Below, in pieces: positions 51,740 through 60,381 of a stretch of DNA of 64,000 bases. Source of the DNA: Paenibacillus thalictri (GTDB lineage Bacteria > Bacillota > Bacilli > Paenibacillales > NBRC-103111); assembly GCF_004307995.1 (NCBI RefSeq), contig NZ_SIRE01000012.1:124001-188000 (forward strand), written 5' to 3'. A program made the position numbers and the translations under genes. Below the pieces are notes generated by a model, which was not told where the DNA came from, did not search any database, and worked only from the letters and a program-made list of their open reading frames with translations. Every line of letters starts with the position of its first letter. The first letter of the stretch is position 1.

Positions 51740-52987
51740 ATGGGAAAAGCATTAATCATTGGTTGTGGTGGAGTGGCATCGGTAGCCATTCACAAATGTG
51801 TACAAAATTACGAGGTTTTTGAAGAAATTTGTATCGCAAGCCGTACTAAATCCAAATGCGATGCGTTGAAAGCGAAGCTGGATGGCGGCAAAACGAAAAT
51901 TACGACCGCCCAAGTGGATGCAGACAACCTGGAAGATCTTATTGATTTGATCCTGGAGGTAAAACCGGATATCGTTATGAACCTGGCGCTGCCTTACCAG
52001 GATTTGACGATCATGGATGCCTGCTTGGCGACCAAAACTCATTATATGGATACGGCTAATTACGAGCCTGAAGATACTGCAAAGTTCGAATACAAATGGC
52101 AATGGGAATACCGCGAGCGTTTCGAGAAAGCCGGCATTACCGCCCTTCTTGGCAGCGGCTTCGACCCAGGCGTAACGGGCGTGTTCTCCGCTTATGCGCT
52201 CAAGCATTACTTCGACGAAATTGAATACATCGACATCTTGGACTGCAACGGCGGCGATCACGGCTATCCGTTCGCAACGAACTTCAACCCGGAGATCAAT
52301 ATCCGCGAAGTATCCGCTAACGGCAGATACTGGGAAAACGGCGAATGGATCGAAACCAAGCCGATGGAAATCAAACGCGTCTATGACTTCAACGGGGTCG
52401 GCGAGAAAGATATGTACTTGCTTTACCACGAGGAGCTTGAGTCCCTTGCGCAGAACATGCCGGGATTGAAACGTATTCGGTTCTTCATGACTTTCGGCCA
52501 AAGCTACCTGACTCACCTCCGTGCACTGGAGAATGTCGGCATGACCTCGATCGAGCCGATCGAATTCGAAGGAAAGAAAATCATTCCTCTCCAATTCTTG
52601 AAGGCTGTATTGCCGGATCCGGCATCGCTGGGGCCGCGCACTGTCGGTAAAACAAACATCGGCTGCATTATCCAAGGCAAAAAAGACGGCGAATATAAGT
52701 CGTATTATGTGTACAATATTTGCGATCACCAAGAGTGCTACCAAGAAGTGGGCTCTCAAGCGATCTCTTATACAACTGGCGTTCCTGCCATGATCGGCGC
52801 GGCCATGATTCTGACTGGCAAATGGAACAAACCGGGGGTATACAACATCGAAGAATTCGATCCGGATCCATTCATGGAAGAGTTGAACAAATGGGGACTT
52901 CCATGGGTAGAAGACTTTAATCCTGTATTGGTTGATGATAGAGAAGATTCGCTCCAAACTGTCAAACAACCGGCGCTGACTCGTTAA
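51740..52987 (+). CDS. Carboxy(nor)spermidine dehydrogenase (saccharopine dehydrogenase family)
   Basis: A 415-residue enzyme. The N-terminal Rossmann motif is ALIIGCGGVASVAIHKC at residues 4-20. SRTKSKCDAL, DTANYEPEDTAKFEYKWQWEYRERF (shown only in part: DTANYEPED) and LLGSGFDPGVTGVFSAYA match carboxynorspermidine dehydrogenases. It condenses aspartate semialdehyde with putrescine or diaminopropane and reduces the imine with NADPH. AAGGAGATGGAGAG precedes the ATG. The decarboxylase gene follows after one base, giving a complete two-step spermidine route. Confidence 0.92.
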   Translation: MGKALIIGCGGVASVAIHKCVQNYEVFEEICIASRTKSKCDALKAKLDGGKTKITTAQVDADNLEDLIDLILEVKPDIVMNLALPYQDLTIMDACLATKTHYMDTANYEPEDTAKFEYKWQWEYRERFEKAGITALLGSGFDPGVTGVFSAYALKHYFDEIEYIDILDCNGGDHGYPFATNFNPEINIREVSANGRYWENGEWIETKPMEIKRVYDFNGVGEKDMYLLYHEELESLAQNMPGLKRIRFFMTFGQSYLTHLRALENVGMTSIEPIEFEGKKIIPLQFLKAVLPDPASLGPRTVGKTNIGCIIQGKKDGEYKSYYVYNICDHQECYQEVGSQAISYTTGVPAMIGAAMILTGKWNKPGVYNIEEFDPDPFMEELNKWGLPWVEDFNPVLVDDREDSLQTVKQPALTR

Positions 52988-52988
52988 G

Positions 52989-54116
52989 ATGCGGTTTGAA
53001 GAGCTACCTACGCCTTGTTTTGTCGTCGATGAGGCGCTCATCGAGAAAAATCTTAAAATCCTGAACGGTGTCATGCAGCGTACGGGAGCAAAGATTATTT
53101 TGGCCCAAAAAGCATTTTCCATGACAACCTTGTACCCCCTCATTGGCGAATACTTGAACGGCACGACCGCCAGCGGCTTGTTTGAAGCACGGCTTGGCTA
53201 TGAAGCAATGGGCAAAGAGAATCATGTCTTTGCCCCTGCTTATCGGGAAGACGAGATCGATGAAATTATCTCCATTTGCGATCATATTATTTTTAACTCC
53301 TTCTCCCAACTAGAGAGGTTCAAGGACCGGGCTCTTCGGGCCGGCCGGAAGATCGGTGTGCGCATTAACCCGGAATGCTCGACTCAGGTCGGGCACGAAA
53401 TTTACGACCCGTGTTCGCCCGGATCCAGATTCGGGGTCAAACGGGAAGATTTCCGCCCGGATCTGCTGGACGGCGTATCCGGACTGCACTTCCATACGCT
53501 CTGCCAGCAAAACTCCGACGACCTTGCGACCACGCTGCGGGCGGTCGAAGATAAGTTTGGAGAGTGGCTGCCGCAAATGGAATGGATTAATTTCGGCGGC
53601 GGGCATCATATTACAAGAGACGATTATGATCTCTCCACGCTTGAAGCTTGCATTACGAGAATGCAGGAGCAATACGGCCTCAAGGTTTATTTGGAGCCAG
53701 GGGAAGCCGTTGCGCTTAACGCAGGTTACTTAATCGCTTCCGTGCTCGATCTTCATAAGAATGGGATCGATATTGCGATTCTGGACACCTCCGCGACTTG
53801 TCATATGCCGGATGTACTGGAGATGCCTTATCGTCCTCCTCTGATGGGGAGCGGTGAGCCTGGTGAGAAGCCGTTTACGTACCGGCTTACAGGGCAAACG
53901 TGCCTGACGGGAGATGTGATCGGAGATTATTCGTTCGATCAACCCTTACAATGCGGCGATCGGGTCGTATTTGGGGATATGGCGATATACTCCATGGTGA
54001 AAACCAATACATTTAATGGCATGCCGCTTCCGGCGATTGCCGTTCAAGGCAAAGATGGCGATTGCCGCGTGGTGCGCGAATTCGGCTATCAAGATTTCAA
54101 GACACGGCTCGCGTAA
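52989..54116 (+). CDS. nspC: Carboxy(nor)spermidine decarboxylase
   Basis: A 375-residue fold type III PLP decarboxylase. PLP Lys41 is in IILAQKAFSMT. SGLFEARLGYE, HFHTLCQQ, NFGGGHHITRDDYD, LEPGEAVALNAGY and the catalytic Cys region SATCHMPDVLEMPYRP match NspC. It turns carboxyspermidine into spermidine. It starts one base after the dehydrogenase stop without its own ribosome site, so translation is coupled. A strong terminator follows. Confidence 0.93.
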   Translation: MRFEELPTPCFVVDEALIEKNLKILNGVMQRTGAKIILAQKAFSMTTLYPLIGEYLNGTTASGLFEARLGYEAMGKENHVFAPAYREDEIDEIISICDHIIFNSFSQLERFKDRALRAGRKIGVRINPECSTQVGHEIYDPCSPGSRFGVKREDFRPDLLDGVSGLHFHTLCQQNSDDLATTLRAVEDKFGEWLPQMEWINFGGGHHITRDDYDLSTLEACITRMQEQYGLKVYLEPGEAVALNAGYLIASVLDLHKNGIDIAILDTSATCHMPDVLEMPYRPPLMGSGEPGEKPFTYRLTGQTCLTGDVIGDYSFDQPLQCGDRVVFGDMAIYSMVKTNTFNGMPLPAIAVQGKDGDCRVVREFGYQDFKTRLA

Positions 54117-54199
54117 CATAAAGGTTTTTCCTGAGAAATATGGCATTTTTATTCCGTCATTTGTAGCAGGATTGTACAAGTTATGCAACATCAAATTTT

Positions 54200-54228
54200 A
54201 AAGGCCATCCCTGAAGGATGGCCTTTTT
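54200..54228. terminator. Terminator after nspC
   Basis: AAAGGCCATCC and GGATGGCCTTT pair around CTGAA, followed by a T-run; T-rich on the minus strand too, so it can serve the converging SDR gene. Confidence 0.85.
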
Positions 54229-54276
54229 ATTGATATTCGACGATCTTCCCTCCGTTTGCGGAGCTGGACCATCGTT

Positions 54277-55107
54277 TTATTTGTTAAAATAGTGGCCCTG
54301 TTCGAGGTCTTGAATCAGTGTGGGGTGCACAGATTTCCATCCCAATAGCTCTTGTGTCTGTGCACTCGTCCTTGGGATGTCCAGCGACGCGAGGGCTCCG
54401 AGAAAGCCGAAATGAGCGTCTGCTTCCGCGCGTGAAATGCTGGCCACCGGCAAGTTCAGCTGCTTGCCAATGACGCTTGCGATGTCGCGAAAAGGCACAC
54501 CCTCATCGTGCACTCCGTCCAGCCGTGATCCTGCAGGAGCGGTTTCCACCGCCAACCGGAAAAGGCTTGCCGCATCGAAGCGATGTATAGCCGGCCAACG
54601 GTTGGCCCCGTCACCAATGTAGGCAGAGACACCCTTTTCGCGGGCGATACGGATCAGCATCGGCACAAATCCTTTTTCTCCCTCACCGTGCACGGACGGA
54701 GCCAGCGACACGATCGATGTCCGCACGCCTTGTTCAGCCAGTGCAATGACTGCATTGTCCGACGCCTCCCCATTGAGATGAGCCGTAATCACAAAGGGCT
54801 TGCCGGAGTCCTTCAGTGCCGCCCCCATCGTTTCAACAGCACGAAGATCGGTTGTAAGCCCGCCGGGGAAATCCGAGAAATCATGCTTAAAAGCCAAGTG
54901 AATGACGCCATCCGCAGAAGCTGCTCCGCTGTGAAGACTGTCGAGATCTTCAAGGGTACCGTGATGCACCTCCGCTCCGGCTTCTTCCAAAGCCGCGGCG
55001 CCTTGGTCTGAGCGAGTTAAACCTACCACTTTATGGCCGAATTGGATGAGCTCGCGGACAACGGCGGAACCAATGTATCCTGTTGCTCCAGTTACGAAAA
55101 TTCTCAT
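54277..55107 (-). CDS. NAD(P)-dependent epimerase/SDR-type oxidoreductase, shorter paralog
   Basis: A 276-residue extended-SDR protein. The cofactor motif is FVTGATGYIGSAVVREL at residues 4-20, with HLAFKHDFSDF, SLAPSVHGEGEKGFVPMLI and ANRWPAIHRFDAASLF. It is clearly homologous to the gene at 59339-60238 but lacks about 20 residues after FVITAHL. The YxxxK catalytic pair is not obvious in either. GGAGGAGATTGTT precedes the ATG. It is divergent from a MerR regulator with a MerR-type promoter. Confidence 0.85.
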   Translation of the reverse strand: MRIFVTGATGYIGSAVVRELIQFGHKVVGLTRSDQGAAALEEAGAEVHHGTLEDLDSLHSGAASADGVIHLAFKHDFSDFPGGLTTDLRAVETMGAALKDSGKPFVITAHLNGEASDNAVIALAEQGVRTSIVSLAPSVHGEGEKGFVPMLIRIAREKGVSAYIGDGANRWPAIHRFDAASLFRLAVETAPAGSRLDGVHDEGVPFRDIASVIGKQLNLPVASISRAEADAHFGFLGALASLDIPRTSAQTQELLGWKSVHPTLIQDLEQGHYFNK

Positions 55108-55150
55108 AACAATCTCCTCCTACAAATCCTTTGATTAGTTGAACACGTTT

Positions 55151-55181
55151 AGTGTAAACTATGAAGTGAACTCTAAGGCAA
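55151..55181 (-). promoter_or_regulatory. MerR-type promoter of the 54277-55107 gene
   Basis: On the minus strand TTGCCT (55176-55181), a 19-base spacer and TACACT (55151-55156). The spacer contains TAGAGTTCACTT, close to half of the ATAGAGT-TC-ACTCTAT dyad of the other MerR promoter at 49512-49542. Confidence 0.55.
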
Positions 55182-55204
55182 GTCGTTTTTTAGGGGGAGT
55201 TGCT

Positions 55205-55609
55205 ATGAAAATTCAAGAACTAGCTGAAAAGATGGGTTTAACCGTTCACACCATTCGTTTTTACGAAAAGGAAGGCTTACTGGACGGCCGTCATGTCCAG
55301 AGAGAGAAAAATAATTATCGCAATTACTCGGACAAGGCGATCGAACGATTGAAGCTTATTAAGAAATTTCAGGGCGTAGGCTGTTCGCTAGTCGAACTGA
55401 AGGAAGTTTTGCAGGATCATGATACCAATACGCTTACCAATCAACAAATCATTGAGTGGATTTCTCAGAAGATAAGTGAAATCCAGCGTAAAAAAGACGA
55501 ATACGATCAAATGCTGGCTACTCTTCACTTGATGTTGGAATACCGAATGGCGCTGATTCATGATCCACAGAAGGCTCATTTAATGCTTGCAAGCTGGCAA
55601 TCCGATTAA
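55205..55609 (+). CDS. MerR family transcriptional regulator
   Basis: About 134 residues from ATG at 55205, chosen because GGGGGAGTTGCT precedes it; a longer frame starts at 55139. The HTH reads IQELAEKMGLTVHTIRFYEKEGLL, followed by the wing (NNYRNYSDKAIERL) and a coiled-coil helix (QKISEIQRKKDEYDQMLATL). It is divergent from and probably activates the SDR-type gene at 54277. Confidence 0.9.
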   Translation: MKIQELAEKMGLTVHTIRFYEKEGLLDGRHVQREKNNYRNYSDKAIERLKLIKKFQGVGCSLVELKEVLQDHDTNTLTNQQIIEWISQKISEIQRKKDEYDQMLATLHLMLEYRMALIHDPQKAHLMLASWQSD

Positions 55610-55707
55610 TTCGTACGAAAAGCGCGCGGCTGCTCTCACTTGTACAAAGATAAAGCCGCTTGCCGCGGCAGAAGCATAGGCCTTACGAGACGATTCCCTG
55701 TGGAAGT

Positions 55708-56310
55708 CTATTTTCGAGAATGGAGAATAAACATAGAGGCATCATGTCCCATGAATATCCCTCTTCCGGTATAAAACGTTTTGGATTGAACATCCTTATA
55801 CCCTATTTTCATCATCATCTCAGCCAAATCATCTTGTTTAAACCCGTTATGAACGATGTCCGAAACGACTTTTTCATTCTTGTCAAAATCGACGATCAGC
55901 AGATGCCCTCCTTCGTTCAGAACATCAAATAATCTCGATAAAATGAATTCGGCATCATGAATATGAAGCAGGACCTGAGCCATGAAAATATAGTCGGCCC
56001 GTAAACCCGGCAGACCTTCCTTTTCAAAATCAAAACATAATGTATGTGCATTCTGAATATTCAAATCAGAAATTTTTTGTTTGATTTGATCCAGCATGTT
56101 TGGGGAGGTATCGAGAAAAAGCATGGAATGAAAAGCGTTTAACAAGTTCATTCCGACAAGGCCGGTTCCGCAGCCAAAATCAATAGCCTTCTTGCTTTTA
56201 GCATCCACTACATATTCACTGATGGCATCTGACGATACCTTGGCAATTTGGATTCTTTCCGGTGTGTCGTACCTTTTGGCAATCATTTCGAACTTATCCG
56301 TATTTCCCAT
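55708..56310 (-). CDS. Class I SAM-dependent methyltransferase
   Basis: About 200 residues from ATG at 56310, which follows TAGGAGAGATACGA; a longer frame starts at 56355. Motif I is AIDFGCGTGLVGMNLL, the acidic ribose-binding region is LFLDTSPNML, and motif IV/post-I is YIFMAQVLLHIHD and LLIVDFDKNE. It transfers a methyl group from SAM to an unknown small molecule. It lies alone between a MerR and an HxlR gene. Confidence 0.88.
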   Translation of the reverse strand: MGNTDKFEMIAKRYDTPERIQIAKVSSDAISEYVVDAKSKKAIDFGCGTGLVGMNLLNAFHSMLFLDTSPNMLDQIKQKISDLNIQNAHTLCFDFEKEGLPGLRADYIFMAQVLLHIHDAEFILSRLFDVLNEGGHLLIVDFDKNEKVVSDIVHNGFKQDDLAEMMMKIGYKDVQSKTFYTGRGIFMGHDASMFILHSRK

Positions 56311-56508
56311 TCGTATCTCTCCTATTTTCGTTTGAGTCCCCATAGCCGGTCTCATGCTCCGGCGAATTCTTTTTTATAACAACCTATATAGACCCGTGAT
56401 ATCCACAATAAACAATCTACAACCAAGTTGCAATGACTTTTCTTGATTCAGACTTTCGCTTCTAGTGGCGGGCGAATCGAAAAACCGTATCAGCGGCCGC
56501 GAGGAGAA

Positions 56509-56862
56509 TTAACAATTCAGCGACTGCTGTACTTGTTCCTGCTGTTTTCTTATCAAGTGCGCTTCGCCCCAGTCATGCATCATCTGAAGCATGGTCTGGA
56601 GAGTGGCTCCGTATGCTGTCATTGAATATTCAACCTTAGGGGGAACCTGCGGGAACACTACGCGCTGGATGATGCCTTCTTCCTCCAAATCGCGCAGATG
56701 GGCAGTAAGCACCTTTTTAGTAACACCCGGCATTGCATGTTGTATCTCGCTAAACCTCATCGTCCCATTATGAAGTAAATGAAGCATAATGGCGATTTTC
56801 CATTTACCTACAATCGTCTCCAACGCCGTCGCGACTCTACAATTACTCGGGTCCCTGTCCAT
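56509..56862 (-). CDS. HxlR family transcriptional regulator
   Basis: A 117-residue winged-helix protein with the HxlR core: NCRVATALETIVGKWKIAIMLHLLHNGTMRFSEI, of which the key part is VGKWKIAIMLHLL, then PGVTKKVLTAHLRDLEEEGII and YSMTAYGATLQTML. Cys8 is at the usual redox-sensing position in N-C-x-V. AAAGGGAGGATAACAA precedes the ATG. Such regulators normally face a divergent oxidoreductase; here only a relic remains (57002-57085). Confidence 0.88.
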   Translation of the reverse strand: MDRDPSNCRVATALETIVGKWKIAIMLHLLHNGTMRFSEIQHAMPGVTKKVLTAHLRDLEEEGIIQRVVFPQVPPKVEYSMTAYGATLQTMLQMMHDWGEAHLIRKQQEQVQQSLNC

Positions 56863-57001
56863 TTGTTATCCTCCCTTTAACCATATAATGCATCTCGGTT
56901 TTTGTATAAAATGAAATGCAATGTTACTGTAGTGTGCCTAATTCATCATTCGTGTATAACGAGATACAATAAAAAGAAATGATACTAACTTTATATTAGT
57001 A

Positions 57002-57085
57002 ATGAATGCATCATATTGCAAGGAGGGAAACTCTCGTAACTGGAAGAACTATGATCCATTTTTGCTTATGGCACACGATCAGATG
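57002..57085 (+). pseudogene. Possible relic of a pirin-like gene
   Basis: A strong AAGGAGGG at about 57020 is followed by no proper start codon. The downstream frame reads NWKNYDPFLLMAHDQM, close to the conserved N-terminal block of pirin/quercetinase-like proteins, then loses resemblance before a terminator at 57132. The position opposite HxlR is where a target gene would be. Short length makes this tentative. Confidence 0.3.
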
Positions 57086-57131
57086 TCTCCCTCCAGTTAT
57101 CAGAACTTACGTAAGCCACACTTAGATGTGA

Positions 57132-57173
57132 AAATGCCTCTAACCCACCGAACGTGGATTAAAGGCATTTTTT
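57132..57173. terminator. Terminator between the relic and the GIY-YIG gene
   Basis: AAATGCCT and AGGCATTT pair, with inner TAA/TTA and CAC/GTG, followed by TTTTTT on the plus strand and TTTTC on the minus strand. It ends the DbpA/GIY-YIG unit. Confidence 0.75.
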
Positions 57174-57219
57174 GCTTTATTTTATATCATGGCGCCTTAG
57201 GCAATAGGAACTCCGTCTA

Positions 57220-57582
57220 TTATTTGTACAACACCTTATCTACATTGTACTTAGCCTTATATTCGTTGATAATATACGTCTCGTAAATTTCTCTATGGAC
57301 GGGGTCCTCGACCAAACAAAGCTCGATCTTGGTCACTTCCTCCCGATAGTCTTTGATGACCGACACTGTATCTTCGAAATGCTTCTTAATTCGCGGTCTT
57401 AGCTTCCACGCCTTGCCGACGAAAAGGAGTTCATCTTTATCGTTGTAGAACATAAAGATCCCCGCTTTATCTCTAGGAATCAGAATGAAATCGGTAAACC
57501 CGTAAATATGGCTTAATTCCGGATTTTCCTGTTTGTAAATCGTGACATCTGGTGTCGGCATCGTTATTTGAATCATGAACAT
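57220..57582 (-). CDS. GIY-YIG domain protein
   Basis: A 120-residue single-domain protein of the GIY-YIG nuclease superfamily, similar to the N-terminal domain of UvrC: GIFMFYNDKDELLFVGKAWKLRPRI (a GIF/FVG variant of GIY/YIG), then the conserved Glu in VHREIYETYIINEYKAKYN. AGAGAGAGTGA precedes the ATG. It follows the DbpA helicase gene by 23 bases and shares its terminator. The DNA substrate and biological role are unknown. Confidence 0.8.
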   Translation of the reverse strand: MFMIQITMPTPDVTIYKQENPELSHIYGFTDFILIPRDKAGIFMFYNDKDELLFVGKAWKLRPRIKKHFEDTVSVIKDYREEVTKIELCLVEDPVHREIYETYIINEYKAKYNVDKVLYK

Positions 57583-57605
57583 TCACTCTCTCTTCTATTT
57601 CATTT

Positions 57606-59054
57606 TTATTTCCGGTTCGCCTCAAGTACCTTCAGCAGCTTGCCTTTGACCGTCGTATCTTTCATCTTATCAAGAACAAGGCGCCCTTTGCCATTGAGAA
57701 TATCCACGTACGATGCGTTATCCTCTATCGTGATAATCCCGATGTCATCCGCCGATACCCCGTCAATCTTAGCGATGGTGCCGACGAAGTCTACCGCTCG
57801 GAGCTTCTTTTTCTTCCCCCCGTTAAAATAAAGCTTCAATACTTCCTGATTCGAACCGGAGCCCCGGTCCTTCTTGACAATTCGCCGTCCCCTTATCTTC
57901 TCTTCAAAAGCAGGACGGGTACTCGCGATTGCTTCTTGGGAAGGGTTGCTTCTCTTGGGAATCTCGAAGCCGATATACCGCTCAACGTTGGCAACGAACT
58001 TCTCTTCAGTCGGTGTGGCGAAGGAGATCGCCGTTCCCGAATGTCCAGCCCTTCCCGTTCGACCGGTTCGATGAACATAACTTTCGTTCTCCTGCGGAAA
58101 ATCATAGTTGATGACATGGCTGATATTCTCGATATCGATCCCTCTTGCGGCGACATCCGTCGCGATCAGATAGCGGAACTCCCCTTGTTTGAACGCGTTC
58201 ATCATCTCCGTGCGCTTATCCTGCTCCATTCCCCCATGAATTCTGCCGCAGGGGTAACCGTGTTTATTTAATTCTTTAAACACGACTTCGACCCTGATCT
58301 GCGTTCGGCAAAAGATAATACAGCTATCCGGATTCTCGACAACGGTGACGTCCCGCAGCAGATTCAGCTTGTTCTCGTCCCTAACCGAATACATCGAATG
58401 TACGATTTGGCTTGTCGTTTTTGCCTCGGTCTTTACCTCTATGTCCAATGGATCATTCATATACTTATGGCATAAATTTTCCACGTCCTTGGGCAAGGTC
58501 GCCGAGAATAACATGGTCATTCGATCCTGGGGCAGCTCACGGATAATCTTCTCCACATGCTCGATAAATCCCATATTCAGCATCTCATCGGCTTCATCAA
58601 TCACAAGAAACTTGATTTGCTCCAAATCAATCGTCTGCTTCTCGATATGATCGATCAACCGCCCCGGCGTGCCTACGATGACGTGATTTCTCTGCTGCAG
58701 TTGCGCCTTCTGCCTGGCGATAGGCTGCTTTCCATAAATAGCGGTTGCCTTGATTCGTTTATATCTGCCGATATTCATAATGTCCTGCATAACTTGATCG
58801 GCAAGCTCGCGAGTTGGCGTTAAAATCAGCGCCTGCGGCCGATGCTCTTCCCATTCCAGCATCTCGCAGATCGGAATGCCGTAAGCCGCGGTCTTCCCGC
58901 TTCCCGTATGGGACTTGACGGTCATGTCTTTGCGCTCAAGCGCAATCGGAATCACCTTGCTTTGAACTTCCGTTGGTTGTTGATACCCCAAGTTATCTAA
59001 AGAACGGGTAATTTCTTCGCCTAACTTATAGTCTTTAAAGCCTTGCTCGCTCAT
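57606..59054 (-). CDS. dbpA: DEAD-box RNA helicase DbpA/YxiN
   Basis: A 482-residue ATP-dependent RNA helicase. Motifs in order are the Q-motif (YQQPTEVQSKVIP), Walker A SHTGSGKT near residue 50, PTRELA, GTPGRL, DEAD, SAT, ATDVAARGID and HRTGRTGRAG. The last 75 residues form the DbpA RNA-binding domain (VDFVGTIAKIDGVSADDIGIITI, shown as its core), which targets hairpin 92 of 23S rRNA during large-subunit assembly. AAGGGGTATACTT precedes the ATG. Confidence 0.95.
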   Translation of the reverse strand: MSEQGFKDYKLGEEITRSLDNLGYQQPTEVQSKVIPIALERKDMTVKSHTGSGKTAAYGIPICEMLEWEEHRPQALILTPTRELADQVMQDIMNIGRYKRIKATAIYGKQPIARQKAQLQQRNHVIVGTPGRLIDHIEKQTIDLEQIKFLVIDEADEMLNMGFIEHVEKIIRELPQDRMTMLFSATLPKDVENLCHKYMNDPLDIEVKTEAKTTSQIVHSMYSVRDENKLNLLRDVTVVENPDSCIIFCRTQIRVEVVFKELNKHGYPCGRIHGGMEQDKRTEMMNAFKQGEFRYLIATDVAARGIDIENISHVINYDFPQENESYVHRTGRTGRAGHSGTAISFATPTEEKFVANVERYIGFEIPKRSNPSQEAIASTRPAFEEKIRGRRIVKKDRGSGSNQEVLKLYFNGGKKKKLRAVDFVGTIAKIDGVSADDIGIITIEDNASYVDILNGKGRLVLDKMKDTTVKGKLLKVLEANRK

Positions 59055-59192
59055 AAGTATACCCCTTCTATCTAAGTAACAACGAATTTCTATATTCTTG
59101 AGTCTAGATTATATTCTATCTATTATGGACATGCCTGTCTATTCCATGCAAGAAGGTTGCTCCAACATCAGCATAAAATCGTAACAAGCTCT

Positions 59193-59338
59193 TCACCTCA
59201 TTGTGAAAAGCTTGTCCATTGTACTTCTCTTAATTTTCGATATAACAGACTGCTTAGAATGCTCGGCAGCTCCAAGATTTTCTTCCAAACGCTCCAGTTT
59301 TCTTGTACCGGGAATCGGGACAATCCTGTCGTTCCATA
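59193..59338 (-). pseudogene. Relic of an aldo/keto reductase C-terminus
   Basis: The minus-strand frame reads DRIVPIPGTRKLERLEENLG and then AAEHSKQS, the characteristic C-terminal NADPH-binding segment of aldo/keto reductases, and stops at 59193. A stop codon lies just upstream (about 59345) and the SDR gene 59339-60238 takes the rest. Only about 45 codons remain, so the gene has been truncated. Its position suggests loss after insertion or duplication of the SDR gene. Confidence 0.6.
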
Positions 59339-60238
59339 TCAGCTTTTAAAATAATAATCCCCTTCCAGATCACTCAGAAGATCCGCGTGCTCAGGTTTCC
59401 ACCCGAGCCGTTCTTGGGTCAACATACTCGAAGCCTGAATGTTCTGCGAAGCAAAATGCGCCAGCCAACCAAAGTGACCGGGAGCAGCTTCAAGCGACTT
59501 GCTGACTACAGGCAAATCGAGGCGGCGTCCGATAACGGCTGCGATCTCGCGAATAGACACGCCCTCCTCGCCGATGGCATGCAGTTTGGAGCCTGCAGGA
59601 GCGGCTTCAAACGCCAGTCGGAAAAGTCGTGCTGCATCCAGCCGGTGCACAGCGGACCAGCGGTTTGCACCTTCGCCCACATAGGCTGCGGCACCTGTAC
59701 GCCGAGCGGCATGAATCAATGCCGGAACAAAACCGCCGCGGTCACCATCGCCGTGTACCGAAGGCGGCAGCCTCAACACGGATACACGCACGTCTTGAGA
59801 AGCCAAGGAAAGAGCCTCCTCTTCAGAAGCGATGCGATGCTTACCTGCAGTGTTGACATCAGGGGCATCTTCCTCTGTGCCGATTCGACCTGGCGGAAGA
59901 TGAGCGATCACGGAAGTAACAACCAACGGCCGGCCAGAACCGGCAAGCACCGCACCGAAAGTCTGAACAGCACGGCGGTCCATGAGGCCAGCACCCGCCA
60001 TGTCAGCAAAGTCGTGGTTGAAGGCCGTATGAATGACACCATCCGCTGCTTCCGCACCGCTTCTTAGGCTTTCGAGATCTTCCAAAGAACCGCGGTGTAC
60101 AAATGCCCCGGCCTTAAGAAGAGAGTTGGCCGCTTCATCCGAGCGAGCCAGGCCCATGACTTCGTGCCCCGCTCCTAACAATTCACTTACAACGGCAGAG
60201 CCGATAAAACCTGTCGCTCCAGTTACAAAAATACGCAT
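59339..60238 (-). CDS. NAD(P)-dependent epimerase/SDR-type oxidoreductase, longer paralog
   Basis: A 299-residue extended-SDR protein: FVTGATGFIGSAVVSELLGAG at the N-terminus (core GATGFIGSAV), then HTAFNHDF, LRLPPSVHGDGDRGGFVPALI and ANRWSAVHRLDAARLFRLA. It resembles the gene at 54277-55107 throughout and has the complete middle segment (APDVNTAGKHRIASEEEAL) that the other lacks. GGAGGGTCTCTTT precedes the ATG. It lies downstream of an AraC-type regulator on the same strand, its probable controller. Confidence 0.87.
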   Translation of the reverse strand: MRIFVTGATGFIGSAVVSELLGAGHEVMGLARSDEAANSLLKAGAFVHRGSLEDLESLRSGAEAADGVIHTAFNHDFADMAGAGLMDRRAVQTFGAVLAGSGRPLVVTSVIAHLPPGRIGTEEDAPDVNTAGKHRIASEEEALSLASQDVRVSVLRLPPSVHGDGDRGGFVPALIHAARRTGAAAYVGEGANRWSAVHRLDAARLFRLAFEAAPAGSKLHAIGEEGVSIREIAAVIGRRLDLPVVSKSLEAAPGHFGWLAHFASQNIQASSMLTQERLGWKPEHADLLSDLEGDYYFKS

Positions 60239-60381
60239 AAAGAGACCCTCCTACACTGAATAGTAAATCTCCCCAACCGACGAAATGATTAGCGCGTAAT
60301 CGGCATTCGTGGTTATCAGGCTTAAGTTTATTGTAGAACGCATCTTATCCCGATGATTGCCCGTTCTGCTTCACTTATTGC

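Noticed and set aside
51752..53164. 470-residue minus-strand frame opposite the carboxyspermidine genes
   Set aside because: It is the reverse shadow of two well-identified plus-strand genes, has no ribosome site and no recognisable domain.
59303..60067. 254-residue plus-strand frame over the SDR gene
   Set aside because: Antisense shadow; the minus strand encodes a full SDR with intact motifs.
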